Shown: positions 40,802 through 50,663, counted from the stretch's first letter. The stretch is 64,000 nucleotides of DNA from CAZYBO01 sp964645205 (GCA_964645205.1 CAZYBO010000001.1:62001-126000), one strand, 5' to 3'. Notes: generated by a model from the letters alone, not told the origin. Made by a program: numbers and translations.

Positions 40802-41194
40802 TCAGTTGGGGCGTTTCACCTGATCGGGGCTATCCAATGAAAATGTAGGTATTTCAATAAGAAAAACCTCTCCTCCATCGGTATTCATTTCATAATGCCC
40901 GGTCATGATGCCAGACGACGTATGCAGCGCGGCGCCGCTGGTGTATTGATAGGAATCGCCCGGCTGCAGTACGGGATGTTCACCGACAACACCCGCGCCA
41001 TGCACTTCCTGCACGCCGCCGGCGGCATCGGTAATGCGCCAGTAGCGATTGATGAGCTGCACGGTTTCCTCGCCGGTATTTTCAAGCTGGATAGTGTACG
41101 CCCACACGTAATGCCTTCCCTCGGGATCAGACTGTTCCGCAAGATAGACGGGAGTGACGGTTACGGTGATATGGCGCGTGGTGGCGGTGTACAT
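40802..41194 (-). CDS. apaG: ApaG domain protein
   Basis: ApaG is a small FnIII-like beta-sandwich protein of 130 residues. I start at MYTATTRHITVTVTPVYL (ATG 41194); seven codons upstream are open but not conserved. Family blocks are YVWAYTIQLENTGEETVQL, RYWRITDAAGG, EVHGAGVVGEHPVLQPGDSY and SGIMTGHYEM. The biochemical role is uncertain; the family is linked to Co2+/Mg2+ homeostasis and diadenosine tetraphosphate. It follows argE by 2 bp. Confidence 0.95.
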   Translation of the reverse strand: MYTATTRHITVTVTPVYLAEQSDPEGRHYVWAYTIQLENTGEETVQLINRYWRITDAAGGVQEVHGAGVVGEHPVLQPGDSYQYTSGAALHTSSGIMTGHYEMNTDGGEVFLIEIPTFSLDSPDQVKRPN

Positions 41195-41196
41195 GA

Positions 41197-42339
41197 TTAT
41201 CCTACGCTTTCGCACAGGCGGCGCATGAAAGCGACGCCGGCTTCGAGTTGTGAAGTTTCGATGAATTCATTCGGTTTATGCGCCTGCTCGATATTGCCGG
41301 GACCGCAAATGATCGCCGGGATGCCGTGGTCGTTGAACACGCCCGCCTCCGTGCCGAACGACACGGCATTTTCATGATTGCTGCGCGCGCAACGCATCAC
41401 CATGCTACAGGCTTCGCTGGCGTGCGCGGGCAGGGTCACGCCGTTCATGCGCGACCTCGGCTGGGTGACAATATCGATGGCGGGATACGTGTTGCGGCAA
41501 TAGTCGTGAAAGCGCGCCAGCAGCATATCGGCATCGTCGCCGGGCAGCGGGCGGATTTCCCAGTTGAAATGGCACTCGCGCGGGATGATGTTGCGCGCCG
41601 TGCCGCCGTGGATCACGCCCACATGCACGGTAGAGTAAACCGGGTCGAAACGCGGGTCGCGCAGGCCGGAATCCGCAAGCTCCTTCGCTATGCCGGAAAG
41701 GAAATGCACAAGATCGCAGGCAATCTGCACCGCGTTGATACCGTAATGCGGCTGGCTGGAATGCCATTCTTTCCCATGCACCGTTGTTTCAAACGACAGC
41801 ACGCCTTTATGCGCGGTCACGACCTGCATCATGGTCGGTTCGCCGATGATGGCGAAGGCAGGCATGGGTACGTGCGCTTTCACATGTTTGAGCATATGCG
41901 GGATGCCGAGGCAGCCGACTTCCTCATCGTAAGAGAACATGAAATAGATCGGTTTTTTCAGCGCCAGCTTCTTGAATTCCGGCACAAAAGCCAGACATAG
42001 CGCAATAAACGCCTTCATATCCGCCGCGCCGCGCCCGAATAATTTTCCATCGCGCTCGGTGAGGGTGAAAGGGTCGCTGTCCCACGATTGCCCGTCTACC
42101 GGCACGACGTCGGTATGGCCGGAGAGTACGATGCCGCCTTCGCATTCCGCGCCGATACGTGCAAGCAGGTTGGCTTTATTGCCGTCCTGCGAAGGTAGCA
42201 AGGTGCATTCCACGCCGTGCGTGCGCAGGTAGCGCTCGATATAGGTGATAACCGGCAGGTTAGAGCGGTAGCTGGTGGAATCGAACGCTACCAGCGCACG
42301 CAGTAAATCAATGGCAACCGGGGTGAGGGCGTCCGCCAT
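41197..42339 (-). CDS. argE: Acetylornithine deacetylase
   Basis: This M20-family metallohydrolase converts N-acetylornithine to ornithine in arginine synthesis. In 380 residues it has the metal-binding LSGHTDVVPVDGQSW, the catalytic GRGAADMKAF and SYDEEVGCLG segments, the dimerisation domain, and a C-terminal ICGPGNIEQAHKPNEFIE with the last metal ligand. DapE is the nearest alternative, but the GHTDVVPVDG and DPF context favours ArgE. It lies between folE and apaG on the same strand. Confidence 0.92.
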   Translation of the reverse strand: MADALTPVAIDLLRALVAFDSTSYRSNLPVITYIERYLRTHGVECTLLPSQDGNKANLLARIGAECEGGIVLSGHTDVVPVDGQSWDSDPFTLTERDGKLFGRGAADMKAFIALCLAFVPEFKKLALKKPIYFMFSYDEEVGCLGIPHMLKHVKAHVPMPAFAIIGEPTMMQVVTAHKGVLSFETTVHGKEWHSSQPHYGINAVQIACDLVHFLSGIAKELADSGLRDPRFDPVYSTVHVGVIHGGTARNIIPRECHFNWEIRPLPGDDADMLLARFHDYCRNTYPAIDIVTQPRSRMNGVTLPAHASEACSMVMRCARSNHENAVSFGTEAGVFNDHGIPAIICGPGNIEQAHKPNEFIETSQLEAGVAFMRRLCESVG

Positions 42340-42344
42340 GCCGG

Positions 42345-42938
42345 TTACAGCGCAGGATTTTTGAGCAGGCTGAAGAATTCCTGCCGTGTGCGTGGGTCGC
42401 TGCGGAACAGCCCCAGCAGGCTGCTGGTCTGCATGATGGTGCCGGGCTTATGTACCCCGCGCGAAGTCATGCACATATGCGTAGCTTCCACCACTACCGC
42501 GACGCCGCGCGGCTTCAGGGTTTCGTTGAGCGTGTTGGCGATCTGCGCCGTGAGCTTCTCTTGCACCTGCAGACGCTTCGCGTAGACTTCCACCAGACGC
42601 GCCAGTTTGCTGATCCCCAGCACTTTGTTGCTGGGGATGTAAGCCACGTGCACGCGCCCTCCGAACGGCACCATATGGTGCTCGCAATGCGAATCGAAAT
42701 GGATGTCGCGCAGCACGATCATTTCGTCGTAGCCTTCCACTTCCTTGAAAGTGCGGTTGAGGATGGTTTTGGGGTCGGACGCGTAGCCGCTGTAAAATTC
42801 CTCATAGGCTTTCGCTACGCGCTTGGGCGTGTCGAGCAATCCTTCGCGCGCGGGGTCGTCGCCTGCCCAGCGTATCAGGGTGCGCACGGCATCTTCGGCT
42901 TCGGCGCGGGTGGGTTTTCTGGTCGGTTTGGACTTCAT
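42345..42938 (-). CDS. folE: GTP cyclohydrolase I
   Basis: FolE converts GTP to 7,8-dihydroneopterin triphosphate at the start of folate synthesis. The 197 residues include LLDTPKRVAKAYEEFYSGY, HFDSHCEHHMVPFGGRVHVA with the zinc-binding Cys and His, and VVEATHMCMTSRGVHKPG with the second zinc Cys. It is first in a folE-argE-apaG run. Confidence 0.97.
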   Translation of the reverse strand: MKSKPTRKPTRAEAEDAVRTLIRWAGDDPAREGLLDTPKRVAKAYEEFYSGYASDPKTILNRTFKEVEGYDEMIVLRDIHFDSHCEHHMVPFGGRVHVAYIPSNKVLGISKLARLVEVYAKRLQVQEKLTAQIANTLNETLKPRGVAVVVEATHMCMTSRGVHKPGTIMQTSSLLGLFRSDPRTRQEFFSLLKNPAL

Positions 42939-43010
42939 AAAAAAGCTGGCCTTTTATTCGGATGCACCACTATATAGGGTACGCTCACCTGAAGTCAAAG
43001 ACCATAAACT

Positions 43011-44063
43011 ATGTTAAAAGGCACCATTCCTTTCATCGACCTGCGCGATAAAACGCCGATCGACCTTCTTCGCGCCTATCCCGACAAGGCGCGCGATACC
43101 ATGCACGGCGGCAGGCGTGTCTACGGAGCCCTATCGCAGGCTGCCAGCGCCGTCGCCATGCCGTTTGCCGACCGTGTTTCACGCCGCTGGCTGGCGAAAA
43201 CGCGCAATCCCTACCTGCACGAGATCGAATCGTTTGCCGAAATATTGCGCATGCCCGGGGTCTATACGTTCAACATGAGTTTTGAATGGGGCTGCACCAC
43301 CGGCGCTTACCGCAGCGATGAAACGGTAACGCTTCTGCGCGTACTCGACTGGCCGTTTCCCGATCTGGGCAAACATGTGGTGGTCGCGCTGCAACAGGGC
43401 AGAGTGGGTACGTATTATAACGTAACGTGGCCGGGCGTATCGGGCGTGTTCAACGCCATGGCGCCCTCGCGCTTTGCCGCCGCCATCAATCAGGCGCCGA
43501 TGCGCATGCACAAGCTCGGTATCGCGGGCGACTGGATAAAAAACCGCCTGCGTGCGTTCCGCGAAACCGGCATTCCTCCCGCGCACTTGTTGCGTCAGGT
43601 ATTCGACAGCGCTGCCAGTTATGATGACGCTAAGCTCATGCTGACCAAAACGCCTGTCACCGTGCCCGTGATATTCACGCTGGCGGGGGTGGAGTTCGGT
43701 CAAGGCTGCGTGATCGAGCGGCTGGAAAATTCGGCGGAGGTGTTCGATCTTTCGGCGGAAATGCGCGTTACCACCGCTAACCATTTCAACAGCCGGTTCA
43801 GTTTTACCGGTCCCGGCTGGCGTCCGCGCGAGATAGATAGCGCCGGGCGCTACCGGCAGAGCTGTACGCTATCAGGGCACGATCTCGAACAGACGGATTT
43901 TCGCTGGCTGCAATCGCCGATTATCAATCCCAATACGCGCCTGTGCATCACCGCCGATGCCGCCACGGGACGCCTGACAGTGCAGGGATATGAGGGCAGC
44001 AACCCCGTAACGGAAATCTTCAATGTGCCGGGGGCGGGCGGCGCACGGCAACAGGCAGGCTGA
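43011..44063 (+). CDS. Ntn-type linear amide hydrolase (NAAA/acid ceramidase-like)
   Basis: The 350-residue protein resembles the choloylglycine hydrolase/NAAA superfamily, which cleaves linear C-N amide bonds. Cys95 in EWGCTTGAY is the likely nucleophile and would be exposed by autoproteolysis. RVLDWPFPDLG (Arg110, Asp113) matches the conserved R-L-D-W block, and GTYYNVTWPGVSGVFNAMAP and FAAAINQAP follow. No signal peptide is obvious. It overlaps the lplT start (TGATG), so it is the first gene of an operon with lplT and aas. Substrate is unknown; an N-acylated lipid is suggested by context. Confidence 0.75.
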   Translation: MLKGTIPFIDLRDKTPIDLLRAYPDKARDTMHGGRRVYGALSQAASAVAMPFADRVSRRWLAKTRNPYLHEIESFAEILRMPGVYTFNMSFEWGCTTGAYRSDETVTLLRVLDWPFPDLGKHVVVALQQGRVGTYYNVTWPGVSGVFNAMAPSRFAAAINQAPMRMHKLGIAGDWIKNRLRAFRETGIPPAHLLRQVFDSAASYDDAKLMLTKTPVTVPVIFTLAGVEFGQGCVIERLENSAEVFDLSAEMRVTTANHFNSRFSFTGPGWRPREIDSAGRYRQSCTLSGHDLEQTDFRWLQSPIINPNTRLCITADAATGRLTVQGYEGSNPVTEIFNVPGAGGARQQAG

Positions 44064-45364
44064 TGGAACTCGACGGGCTGCACCTTGAGAAACTCAAATA
44101 CAGCCTGTTCCTGAAGCGGCGCTTCGTTGCCATTTTCCTTGCCACGTTCCTTGGTGCATTTAATGACAATCTGTTGCGCTCCGGGCTGGTAGTGCTGATC
44201 GCCTATTCCGCCAGCAAGGGTATTACGCTGCCCACCCAGCCGGAAATACTGGTAACGATCTGCTCGGCTCTGTTGATCCTACCGCTACTCCTGTTTTCCT
44301 CCATCGCGGGGCCGATTGCCGACAAGTACGAGAAATCGCGGCTGGTGATGCTCACCAAGCTGGCTGAAATCGTCATCATGATGGTGGTCTATTACGGATT
44401 TGCCACACAGAATATCTACCTTCTGATGTGCATGCTTTTTGTCAGCGGTACGCACACGGCGTTTTACAGCCCGGTGAAATACAGTATCCTGCCGGAGCAT
44501 TTATCGCCCGGCGAACTGCTGGCTGGCAACGGTTTCATGGCGGGTGGCAGTTACCTCGCGGTGTTGCTCGGCATGATCTCCGGCGGGTTGCTGGTGGAAT
44601 ATGAAGGTAACCTGATCGGCAAGGCGGCGCTGCTGGTGGCGGCGGTTGGTCTGCTTGCCAGCGCGTTTATCCCACGCACGCAACCGGCACATCCCGAACG
44701 GCAGGTAAGCTGCAATATCTGGAAAGGCGCGCGCATCATCATCACGCAGGCATGGGGCGATGCGGTGATCGTGCGTTCGATCCTGTCGCTGTCGTGGTTC
44801 CTGCTGGTCGGATCGGTTTACATGTCGCAATTCGCCAACTACGCCCACGGCGTAGTACAGGCGAATAACGAAGTATATATTCTTTTCCTCACGGTGTTTT
44901 CCATCGGCATCGCCATTGGTTCACTGCTGTGCGACACTTTACTTAAGGGTGAAATCTCGGCGCGCCATACCTCGCTGGCGGCCATCGGCATGTCGCTGTT
45001 TACGTATCTCATGGTGTTGACCACTCCGGCCATCGCGCCCTGTGCCGATTGTGAGATGACGGGTGCGGCGGCGTTCATCTCCAGCATTCACCATTGGCCG
45101 TTGCTGCTGTGTATGCTGCTGGTGGCTATCTGCGGCGGCATTTACATGGTGCCGTTATATGCGATGCTGCAATCGCGCGCCGATGCCCGGTTTCGCTCCT
45201 GTATCATGGCCGCCAGCAACTTAAGCGACGCAATTTTTATGACGGCTGCCGCGCTCGTATCGGCGGCGCTGCTCATGCACGGCTTTACGATTCCCGATCT
45301 TTTCCTTATTCTTGCAACACTCAATATAGGGATGGTGTTATATGTTCGAAAAATCAGTGCTTAG
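44063..45364 (+). CDS. lplT: Lysophospholipid transporter LplT-like (MFS)
   Basis: This is an MFS flippase-like protein (433 residues, about 12 transmembrane helices). The N-terminal FLATFLGAFNDNLLRSGLVV and the loop IAGPIADKYEKSRLVMLTKL are characteristic of LplT and of the transporter half of fused LplT-Aas proteins. In E. coli, LplT moves lysophospholipids inward for re-acylation by Aas. The gene overlaps aas by 23 bp, in agreement with that role. Confidence 0.9.
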   Translation: MELDGLHLEKLKYSLFLKRRFVAIFLATFLGAFNDNLLRSGLVVLIAYSASKGITLPTQPEILVTICSALLILPLLLFSSIAGPIADKYEKSRLVMLTKLAEIVIMMVVYYGFATQNIYLLMCMLFVSGTHTAFYSPVKYSILPEHLSPGELLAGNGFMAGGSYLAVLLGMISGGLLVEYEGNLIGKAALLVAAVGLLASAFIPRTQPAHPERQVSCNIWKGARIIITQAWGDAVIVRSILSLSWFLLVGSVYMSQFANYAHGVVQANNEVYILFLTVFSIGIAIGSLLCDTLLKGEISARHTSLAAIGMSLFTYLMVLTTPAIAPCADCEMTGAAAFISSIHHWPLLLCMLLVAICGGIYMVPLYAMLQSRADARFRSCIMAASNLSDAIFMTAAALVSAALLMHGFTIPDLFLILATLNIGMVLYVRKISA

Positions 45365-47480
45365 GCCTGCGCTCATCTGGCTGTTCAACACGCTGTTTCG
45401 CATCGAAGTGCAGGGCATGGAGCATTACCATGCGGCGGGCGATAAGGTGATTATCGCGCCCAATCACCAGTCGTTCCTCGACCCGCTGTTGCTTGCGACC
45501 TACATGCCCGACAAGCCCGCCTTCGCCATGAATGTGTTTCAGGCGGAGAAATGGTATTTCCGCAATCTCGGTAAAGCCGTGAAGCTCTACCGCCTCGACC
45601 CTGCCAAGCCCATGTCGATGAAAAGCCTGATCAAGGATGTGCAAAAAGGCGCGCACGTGGTCATTTTCCCGGAAGGGCGCATCACCACCAGCGGCGGCGT
45701 GATGAAGATGTATGACGGTGCAAGCATGATCGCAGAAAAAACCGGCGCGACCATTCTGCCCGTGCGCATCGACGGCGCGGAATACAGCAAACTTTCGCAT
45801 GTGGGGCGTCTGCTCAAGCAGCGCTGGTTCCCGAAAATCCGTATCACGGTGATGCCGCCCGTGAAGCCCTCGGCCGACGGTAGCTTTTCCGCCGACGATA
45901 TGTATAAGGTCATGACGGAAGCGGCGTTCGAGGCGTCCGGTTACCGCACCTCGCTGCTGGAAGCATGGATAAGCGGCTATCGTCTGCATGGCGGGAATCA
46001 CGTCATCGCCAGCGACATCACACGGGTGAACCTTAGCTACCGTAAGCTGTTCACACGCGCCTTCATCCTGCGCGAAAAACTACGCGCGCTGCTTGGAGGA
46101 AAAAAAGAGGATTATGTCGCGATGCTGCTGCCCAACGCGCTGGCGGCAATGGTCACGTTCTGTGCACTGCATATGTTGCGTCGTATTCCCTGCATGCTTA
46201 ATTTCTCGGCGGGCGAGGCGAATATCGTGCATGCCTGCCGCATCGCGCGTGTAACGTCGGTGGTCACGTCGCGTGCCTTCATTGAAAAAGGCAAGCTGGA
46301 GAATGTGATCGCGGCGCTGGAGCGCGAAGCCTATCCGATCATCTATCTGGAGGACATCCGTCCGTCCATTACGCTGAAAGATAAACTCACCGCGCTGGCG
46401 CAGGCGTTTGTCCCGTCGCGCGTACTGCGTGCGGAACTGGATGACATGCATCCCGACGATCCGGCGGTCGTGTTGTATACGTCCGGTTCGGAAGGCACGC
46501 CTAAAGGCGTAGTGCTTTCCCACGCGAATATCCTCGCTAATATCAATCAGGCCTGTGCTCGCGTCGATCTCAATCCGGCCGATGTCATTTTCAATGCGAT
46601 GCCGGTGTTCCACTCCTTCGGCCTGACGGTGGGGATGCTATTGCCCATGTCGCGCGGCCTCAAAACCTTCCTTTACCCCACGCCGCTGCATTATCGCGTT
46701 ATTCCTGAGCTGGTCTACGATTGCGACGCCACCATCATGCTCGGCACGGATACGTTCTTTAACGGATATGCGCGCTATGCCCATCCTTACGATTTCTGGC
46801 GTGTGCGGCTTGCGGTAGCGGGCGCTGAGAAGCTGAAAGACTCTACGCGTGCGCTGTGGATGGAAAAATACCTGATGCCCATCATGCAGGGCTACGGTGT
46901 GACGGAAACCAGCCCTGTGCTGTCGGTCAACACGCCGATTGAACACAAATCGGGCACCGTTGGGAAGCTGCTCCCTGCCATCGCGCACAAGATTGAGCCG
47001 GTGCCGGGTATCGAAAAAGGCGGCAGGCTGCATGTGAGCGGGCCGAATGTTATGCTCGGCTATCTGAAGTCCGATCAACCGGGCGTTATCCAGCACCAGG
47101 GCGAGTGGTACGATACAGGTGACATCGTGGATGTTGACGATGAGGGCTATATTACCATTTTAGGCCGCGCGAAACGTTTTGCTAAAATCGCCGGCGAAAT
47201 GGTGTCGCTGCAGGCGGTGGAAGAACTCGCGATCGCGCTGGAAGCGGAGAAGGGGCACGCCGCCGTCGCTATCGCCGATCCGCGCAAGGGCGAGCAAATC
47301 GTGCTTTATACCGAAAGCAACACGCTGAGCCGCGAAATGCTGCAGGCTTTCGCGCGTGAAAAAGGCGTGCCGGAAATTGCGTTGCCGCGACAGGTGCTAT
47401 ACACAGAATCGCTACCCAAACTCGGCAGCGGCAAGATAGATTATGTAACGCTCGGCGCCATGGCTGCAAAGGAAGCGTAG
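45342..47480 (+). CDS. aas: Aas-like acyltransferase / acyl-ACP synthetase
   Basis: This is a bifunctional 712-residue enzyme. The N-terminal PlsC-type acyltransferase has NHQSFLD (HX4D, His42 to Asp47) and VVIFPEGRITTSGGV. The C-terminal AMP-binding domain has the P-loop LYTSGSEGTPKGVVLSHANI, GYGVTETSPVLSVN and the GEWYDTGDIVDVDDEGYI core motif. It re-acylates lysophospholipids using fatty acids activated on ACP. The length is close to E. coli Aas, and the pairing with lplT is conserved. Confidence 0.93.
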   Translation: MFEKSVLRPALIWLFNTLFRIEVQGMEHYHAAGDKVIIAPNHQSFLDPLLLATYMPDKPAFAMNVFQAEKWYFRNLGKAVKLYRLDPAKPMSMKSLIKDVQKGAHVVIFPEGRITTSGGVMKMYDGASMIAEKTGATILPVRIDGAEYSKLSHVGRLLKQRWFPKIRITVMPPVKPSADGSFSADDMYKVMTEAAFEASGYRTSLLEAWISGYRLHGGNHVIASDITRVNLSYRKLFTRAFILREKLRALLGGKKEDYVAMLLPNALAAMVTFCALHMLRRIPCMLNFSAGEANIVHACRIARVTSVVTSRAFIEKGKLENVIAALEREAYPIIYLEDIRPSITLKDKLTALAQAFVPSRVLRAELDDMHPDDPAVVLYTSGSEGTPKGVVLSHANILANINQACARVDLNPADVIFNAMPVFHSFGLTVGMLLPMSRGLKTFLYPTPLHYRVIPELVYDCDATIMLGTDTFFNGYARYAHPYDFWRVRLAVAGAEKLKDSTRALWMEKYLMPIMQGYGVTETSPVLSVNTPIEHKSGTVGKLLPAIAHKIEPVPGIEKGGRLHVSGPNVMLGYLKSDQPGVIQHQGEWYDTGDIVDVDDEGYITILGRAKRFAKIAGEMVSLQAVEELAIALEAEKGHAAVAIADPRKGEQIVLYTESNTLSREMLQAFAREKGVPEIALPRQVLYTESLPKLGSGKIDYVTLGAMAAKEA

Positions 47481-47486
47481 CATTGG

Positions 47487-48617
47487 CTATTTAGGGATTT
47501 TGAAAAAATCCTTCGTCTTGCCGGAGGTATTGATTTTCTGTTTGTAGTCGCCGTCGTCCACGTCGGCTTTCGATTTCTTCGATTTACTGCGTTTCGATTC
47601 TGTCTTGTTGCTCCAGCTCTCGGAAATTTCCTCGCAGCGCGTCATCATGTCGGCGGTTTTGCACACCCCGTGCTCGAATCGCCAGGTTTTAGAAGGCATG
47701 GAGTTGAGTTGCTTGAATATACGCTGCTTGGCATTTTCCACCACGCCGTCCACATATTTGCGGTTTAGCTTATAAACGGTCATGCTGCTTTCGCGCAGGG
47801 AGAGTATGGCTTTTTGGTGCTCGTCAATGGCATTGTCCAGATCGTCGCCTTTTAACTCCGTGGTTTGCTTCGCTTCCTTGCAGAACGACCAGTACTGGAA
47901 CACGCAGCTCTTGAACGAGAGATCGCGCATGACGCCGGAAGGGTCCATCTGCGTGGGCGGAGTGGGGGCTACGGGGTTTTCCGTAACGTCCGTACCGGGT
48001 TCGTCATCGTTTTCTTTCTTTTCCACTGTGCCTGGTTTTTCGGGTAGCGGCAGATCGGGCGGCTGTATGCGCTGCTTTTCGGCTTCGTCGGCCAGCGCCT
48101 TGTAGCGGGCTTCGATAGCCTTGTTCAGTTCGATATATTGCTGGTTTACGGCTTCCGCCTGCGCGGTGACGAACGCGTCCATAGCCTTGACAATTTCCGG
48201 GTGTTTCGCACGGTGCGCAATGGTACGGGCAATATCGCCGTTCTTATCGGTAGAATAATAATTGATGCCGCTGGTGAGCAGGAAATGCACGATCTCTTTG
48301 TTGCCCTGACGAGCGGCGTAAAACAGGGCGGATTGCCCTTTAGCATCGGTAGCGTTGATATCGGCTTTCGCGGCAACCAGCGTGCGCACGACGTTGATTC
48401 CTTCCGGGTCTTTGCGAGCGGAGGCGAGCGCAAGGATGGGGACACCGTCCTTATTCTTCATATCCGGCGAGGCGCCGCTATCAAGCAACATCTTCACATC
48501 GTCGGCGCGGCCGAGATTGGTGCGATAAACGATTTCGTTGGGCGAGGATACGGGGGCATCGGCAGCGTGCGCCGCTGCGCTGCAGAAAAGAATGATGCAA
48601 AATAACGTACGCTTCAT
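47487..48617 (-). CDS. Secreted ankyrin-repeat protein
   Basis: The protein starts at MKRTLFCIILFCSAAAHAAD (ATG 48617), a clear signal peptide; the open frame extends 14 codons further. Three to four ankyrin repeats cover about residues 25-125 (NLGRADDVKMLLDSGASPDM; GQSALFYAARQGNKEIVHFL). A Pro/Glu-rich linker, a helical domain with several cysteines (SFKSCVFQYWSFCKEA; HGVCKTADMMTRCEE) and a very basic tail (KRSKSKKSKADVDD) follow. It is probably periplasmic; function unknown. It is convergent with aas and divergent from htpG. Confidence 0.85.
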   Translation of the reverse strand: MKRTLFCIILFCSAAAHAADAPVSSPNEIVYRTNLGRADDVKMLLDSGASPDMKNKDGVPILALASARKDPEGINVVRTLVAAKADINATDAKGQSALFYAARQGNKEIVHFLLTSGINYYSTDKNGDIARTIAHRAKHPEIVKAMDAFVTAQAEAVNQQYIELNKAIEARYKALADEAEKQRIQPPDLPLPEKPGTVEKKENDDEPGTDVTENPVAPTPPTQMDPSGVMRDLSFKSCVFQYWSFCKEAKQTTELKGDDLDNAIDEHQKAILSLRESSMTVYKLNRKYVDGVVENAKQRIFKQLNSMPSKTWRFEHGVCKTADMMTRCEEISESWSNKTESKRSKSKKSKADVDDGDYKQKINTSGKTKDFFKIPK

Positions 48618-48700
48618 GTTTTTTAGACTCTCCCTTGACATCGCCCATATTGATTCCATCTATGGGGGTAACGTTCGGATTATAACATAGCGGGTTGATT

Positions 48701-50572
48701 ATGAGTGAAAAAAACCAAGAAATACTTAAATTCGGGGCGGAAATCAGTAAGGTTTTGCACCTGATGATCCATTCCCTGTACACGAATAAGGATATTTTCG
48801 TGCGGGAACTGGTTTCCAACGCTTCGGACGCGTGCGATAAGCTGCGCCATCTCGCCGTTACCAGGCCGGAACTTACCGAGGGCGATACCCTGTTCTCTAT
48901 TAATATATTGATAGATAATAAAAATCGTACCATTACCTTAAGCGATAACGGCATAGGCATGCGCCGCGAGGAACTGATCGCTAATTTAGGCACCATCGCC
49001 AAGTCCGGTACGCAGGAATTCCTTGCGCAACTGGCCGAAGGTAAGCAGAAAGATATGCCGCTGATTGGGCAGTTCGGGGTCGGCTTTTATTCATCTTTCC
49101 TTGTTGCCGATAAGGTAACCGTGGTTTCGCGTGCGGCAGGCGAGAAGGAAAGTTGGCAGTGGGAATCGAACGGCGAGGGTGAATTTACCGTAACCGCCGT
49201 GGAGCAAAGTGCGCGTGGCACACAGATTACCCTGCACCTGAAGCAGGGCGAGGACGAGTATCTCGACAAGTTCCGCCTTCGCCATATCGTGCAAACCTAT
49301 TCCGACCATATCTCCTTCCCCATTATTATCACGGATGAGGAAGGGAACAGCGAGACCGTCAATACCGCTTCGGCGCTGTGGATGCGGCCTAAGAGCGAGA
49401 TCACACCGGAGCAGTACAAGGAATTTTACCACCATGTCGCCCACGCGCCCGACGAGCCGTGGCTCACGCTGCACAACCGCGCGGAAGGCAAGCTGGAATA
49501 TACCAGCCTGCTCTTTATTCCCACGATCAAACCGTTCGATTTGTTCCATCCTGATCGCAAGCGCCGCGTGAAGCTCTATGTGAAGCGCGTGTTCATCACC
49601 GAGGAGAATGTCGATCTTGTTCCACATTGGCTGCGTTTCCTGCGCGGCATTGTCGATTCCGAAGATTTACCGCTCAATATCAGCCGCGAAACTCTCCAGC
49701 ACAATCCCATGCTGGCGAAAATCCGCGATGCGATCGCCAAGCGCGTACTCGGCGAGCTGAAGAAAAAAGCCGAAGCGGACGAGGCAAGCTACGCACAGTT
49801 CTGGCGTAATTTCGGCTCCGTGCTGAAGGAAGGATTATGCGAAGCGACATCCCCGCGTGAGGCGGTGCTGGAAGCCTGCCGTTTTCACTCCACCCACAGC
49901 GCAGGCGACGAATTGACCAGCCTCGATGCCTATGTATCCCGCATGAAGGAAGGGCAGGACACGATCTATTACCTCACCGGCGAAAACCTTACGGCACTGC
50001 GCGCCAGCCCACAACTTGAGGGTTTTGCCAAGCGAGGCATCGAAGTATTGCTGATGAGTGACCATGTGGACGATTTCTGGGTAAACGTCGTGCTCGATTA
50101 TAAAGGCAAGAAGCTGAAATCCGTCACGCGTTCCGACATCAAGCTCGACGAGGAGAAAGAAAAGCCCGAGGAGGAAAAAGCAACCGGGGATAATATAAAA
50201 GCACTGTGCGAGCGCATTAAATCTATTCTCGGGGACAAGGTGCGCGATGTGCGCGTCACTTCAAAACTCACCAATAGCGCCGTATGCCTCGCGGTTGAGG
50301 AAGGGGCGATGGATTTCCGCCTTGAGCGCTTCCTGATCGAGCAGAAGCAGATCGCCGCATCTACCGCCAAAATACTTGAAATAAATCCTGACCATTCTAT
50401 CGTACGCTCGTTGGCATCGAAGCTCGGCAACGACGCCAGCGCGCATGAGATCGAGGATGTGACATGGCTGCTGTTCGATCAGGCGCGCCTGATGGAGGGC
50501 GAACCGGTTGCAGACCCTGCCGCGTTCACGCGCAGGTTGCAGCATTTTGTCGAAAAGAGCTTGGCGGCATAA
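48701..50572 (+). CDS. htpG: Chaperone HtpG (Hsp90)
   Basis: HtpG is the bacterial Hsp90 ATP-dependent chaperone. I start it at MSEKNQEILKFGAEIS (ATG 48701, 623 residues). The GHKL ATPase motifs are ELVSNASDACDKL, SDNGIGMRREEL and IGQFGVGFYSSFLVAD. The middle domain has VDSEDLPLNISRETLQHNP, and the C-terminal dimerisation domain is complete. The 83-bp divergent spacer to the ankyrin gene contains TTGACA (48635-48640) without a good -10. Confidence 0.97.
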   Translation: MSEKNQEILKFGAEISKVLHLMIHSLYTNKDIFVRELVSNASDACDKLRHLAVTRPELTEGDTLFSINILIDNKNRTITLSDNGIGMRREELIANLGTIAKSGTQEFLAQLAEGKQKDMPLIGQFGVGFYSSFLVADKVTVVSRAAGEKESWQWESNGEGEFTVTAVEQSARGTQITLHLKQGEDEYLDKFRLRHIVQTYSDHISFPIIITDEEGNSETVNTASALWMRPKSEITPEQYKEFYHHVAHAPDEPWLTLHNRAEGKLEYTSLLFIPTIKPFDLFHPDRKRRVKLYVKRVFITEENVDLVPHWLRFLRGIVDSEDLPLNISRETLQHNPMLAKIRDAIAKRVLGELKKKAEADEASYAQFWRNFGSVLKEGLCEATSPREAVLEACRFHSTHSAGDELTSLDAYVSRMKEGQDTIYYLTGENLTALRASPQLEGFAKRGIEVLLMSDHVDDFWVNVVLDYKGKKLKSVTRSDIKLDEEKEKPEEEKATGDNIKALCERIKSILGDKVRDVRVTSKLTNSAVCLAVEEGAMDFRLERFLIEQKQIAASTAKILEINPDHSIVRSLASKLGNDASAHEIEDVTWLLFDQARLMEGEPVADPAAFTRRLQHFVEKSLAA

Positions 50573-50633
50573 GTCTCTTAAAAAAGAGATAACGTCAAAA
50601 AAATATTTTTTTATTTTTTGCGCGTAAGCCTTA

Positions 50634-50663
50634 TTGACTCTTGATTGCGCGCGGCGTTATAAC
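50634..50663 (+). promoter_or_regulatory. Promoter upstream of the diguanylate cyclase gene
   Basis: TTGACT (50634-50639) is followed after 18 bases by TATAAC (50658-50663), about 28 bp before the chosen start codon. It is a good match to the housekeeping sigma consensus. An A/T-rich stretch with a small tctctt/aagaga hairpin just upstream may end htpG transcription. Confidence 0.6.

Noticed and set aside
48635..48640. TTGACA as the -35 of an htpG promoter
   Set aside because: No acceptable -10 at 16-18 bases; left out as a feature.
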